From: an uncultured Pelagibacteraceae bacterium
Lineage (GTDB): Bacteria > Pseudomonadota > Alphaproteobacteria > Pelagibacterales > Pelagibacteraceae
NCBI GenBank assembly: GCA_902614355.1
Contig: CACMKP010000006.1
Span: forward strand, 1-64,000
Length of the DNA: 64,000 nt
Direction: 5' to 3'
The notes under the pieces are model-generated. The model had not been told where the DNA came from. It ran no database searches and was given only the letters and a program-made list of their open reading frames with translations. Position 1 is the stretch's first letter; the number at the start of each line of letters is the position of its first letter. Positions 62,193 through 64,000 of the stretch are shown piece after piece. The translations under genes and the position numbers were made by a program.

Positions 62193-63452
62193 ATGAGTGA
62201 TTCATTATCAAAATTAGAAAAAAGAACTGCTTACACTTTAGTCTTACCTGCAGTCTTATTAGTTTTTGCCATTGTATTATTTCCTATATTTGCAAATGTC
62301 TGGATTAGTTTTAAAGACATTGAATTAAAAGATATTAGAATTCCAGAACCTAGAGCAAAGAAAATTGTTAAATCAATTTCAGAAAATCAATCAGAATTAA
62401 AAATTATCTATAAATTAAGAAATAGTTCATTAATTCAAGAAATAAGAAATGTTAAGTTTCAAGATAAAGTTCCTACAAATGTTTCACCAATTAATCTTGA
62501 TCCAAGATGTAATTTTCAATCTAAAAAGATTGTTTGTAACTTTGGAAATTGGCAGGCGAAATATAGGGAGAATTTTGAAATAACTGTAGTAAATAACAAA
62601 GGTGAAATAATTGACAAAAAAATAATTAAATCTCAAAAACCAATTTTAAGTGGGAAAGCGGATAATCCACTACTGACTACAAATTTTACTTTAGAAAATT
62701 TTAAAAAAGTTTTTTATGAAAATAATTTTGTTGAATTACTTTTAACAACATTTTACTTCACTTTTTTTGGCACAGTAGGTGCAATTATCTTTGGAATTTT
62801 GGCAGCACAATTAGTTAATCAAAACATTCGAGGTCGAACCTATATGCGAGGTATTTTACTTTTTCCGTATGTGGGCCCTGTAGTTGCTTTAGCTTATACT
62901 TGGACTTTATTATTAGATCCTAATAGTGGAACTTTAAATGCATTATTAATTAATTTTAATATTATTGAACAACCAATAAATTTATTAGGCCAAAAATACA
63001 TAACCATGAGTATTTTAGGATTTGAATTTAAATTAAGGTTGGCTTTAACCACAGTTATCTTTTTTGAAATTTGGCGCTACTTTCCACTCGCTTTTCTTTT
63101 TATTCTAGCAAGATTGCAGGCAATACCACAAAGTTTGTATGAAGCAGCGGAGGTGGATGGAGCAAGCCCAATTCAAAAATTTATCCATATTACTCTGCCT
63201 CAAATTACAGCCATCATTTCAATTTTATTTATGATTAGGTTTATTTGGAACTTTAATAAATTTGAAGATATCTTTTTATTAACGGGTGGGGCATCAGGTA
63301 CAAGAACTTTACCTATCAATGTTTATCAACAAGGCTTTGCAGTATCAGATATTGGGATGGGCTCTGCTGTTTCAATAGTTATTGTGATGTTACTTTTAAG
63401 TTTTATGGTTATTTATTTTAGATTAATTGGAAAGAGGGCTAATGAAGTTTAA
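62193..63452 (+). CDS. sugar ABC transporter permease (MalF/UgpA-like) with large periplasmic insert
   Basis: YEAAEVDGASPIQKFIHITLPQI EAA motif; about 130-aa hydrophilic stretch after TM1. Confidence 0.9.
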   Translation: MSDSLSKLEKRTAYTLVLPAVLLVFAIVLFPIFANVWISFKDIELKDIRIPEPRAKKIVKSISENQSELKIIYKLRNSSLIQEIRNVKFQDKVPTNVSPINLDPRCNFQSKKIVCNFGNWQAKYRENFEITVVNNKGEIIDKKIIKSQKPILSGKADNPLLTTNFTLENFKKVFYENNFVELLLTTFYFTFFGTVGAIIFGILAAQLVNQNIRGRTYMRGILLFPYVGPVVALAYTWTLLLDPNSGTLNALLINFNIIEQPINLLGQKYITMSILGFEFKLRLALTTVIFFEIWRYFPLAFLFILARLQAIPQSLYEAAEVDGASPIQKFIHITLPQITAIISILFMIRFIWNFNKFEDIFLLTGGASGTRTLPINVYQQGFAVSDIGMGSAVSIVIVMLLLSFMVIYFRLIGKRANEV

Positions 63453-64000
63453 GTCTCTTGCAATATTTTTGATTATTTCATCTTTTTTTCTGACATGTAT
63501 TTTGTCAATTTGGAAAATCATGGCTACACTGCAAGGTTTAAGTTTTACCAATTTAAACGTCACTCCTATTTTTTTGATTGGTATTCTATTGTCTTTAGCA
63601 TTTGTCTTAATTGGCAATAAGATTAATCACTTAATAAAGATTTTTTCAATATCATTTATATTTTCATTTTTGTATTTTTACTTAAATGAAGCATCTCCAT
63701 ACTGGTATATTCTTGGAGTTTTCTTAATCACTTTATTTTTTACGAACAAACTCAAAAAATATAGTACGCAATCTTTAAAGGAAGATTTTATATCTGAAAA
63801 AATTATTTTCGATTTTATTACCTTATTTGGCATCGTTTTCTTTGCATTTGTAATCTTATTCCCATTTTACATTATGCTAGTTACCAGTTTTAAAACTCAG
63901 ATCGCTTTATTAGTTAATCCTTTAGATTTTAGTCTAGATTTTACCAAAAGCTTAGCTGAGTTATTTAAATCTTATTTTGTAATCTTTGAAACTTATAATT
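63442..64000 (+). CDS. second sugar ABC transporter permease (MalG-like), truncated by window end
   Basis: Open frame from ATG 63442 to window edge: MKFKSLAIFLIISSFFLTCIL..IVFFAFVILFPFYIMLVTSFKTQIAL; not in supplied ORF list because it has no stop. Confidence 0.8.
   Translation, partial: MKFKSLAIFLIISSFFLTCILSIWKIMATLQGLSFTNLNVTPIFLIGILLSLAFVLIGNKINHLIKIFSISFIFSFLYFYLNEASPYWYILGVFLITLFFTNKLKKYSTQSLKEDFISEKIIFDFITLFGIVFFAFVILFPFYIMLVTSFKTQIALLVNPLDFSLDFTKSLAELFKSYFVIFETYN

Noticed and set aside
1-64000. CRISPR arrays, transposons, prophage, integrative elements
   Set aside because: No spaced direct repeats, transposase, integrase or phage structural genes seen; the poly-A/T runs are compositional.

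Overview
The window looks like a streamlined, AT-rich, SAR11/Pelagibacter-type alphaproteobacterial chromosome segment. This is inferred from composition, gene content and near-zero intergenic spacing; no database search was run. It holds about 55 protein genes and one tRNA-Met(CAT). I saw no CRISPR array, rRNA, phage or transposase. Main blocks: apt / mtnP-mtnA-class II aldolase-speD::speE fusion (polyamine synthesis plus methylthioadenosine salvage); an amino-acid ABC transporter; a TRAP transporter; nrdAB; prpD-prpB-prpC; glmU C-domain-glmS; cysS-cimA; a purine operon (purB-C-S-Q-L) interrupted by a secreted polysaccharide-lyase-like gene; an ATP-grasp/Anbu pair; and a glucosylglycerate-type osmolyte cluster next to a sugar ABC transporter. 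The most interesting non-gene signal is regulatory. All three substrate-binding-protein to permease junctions carry a strong hairpin that ends 3-5 nt before the permease ATG. By contrast, all ten convergent gene pairs have -4 to +7 bp between stops and so no room for a terminator.
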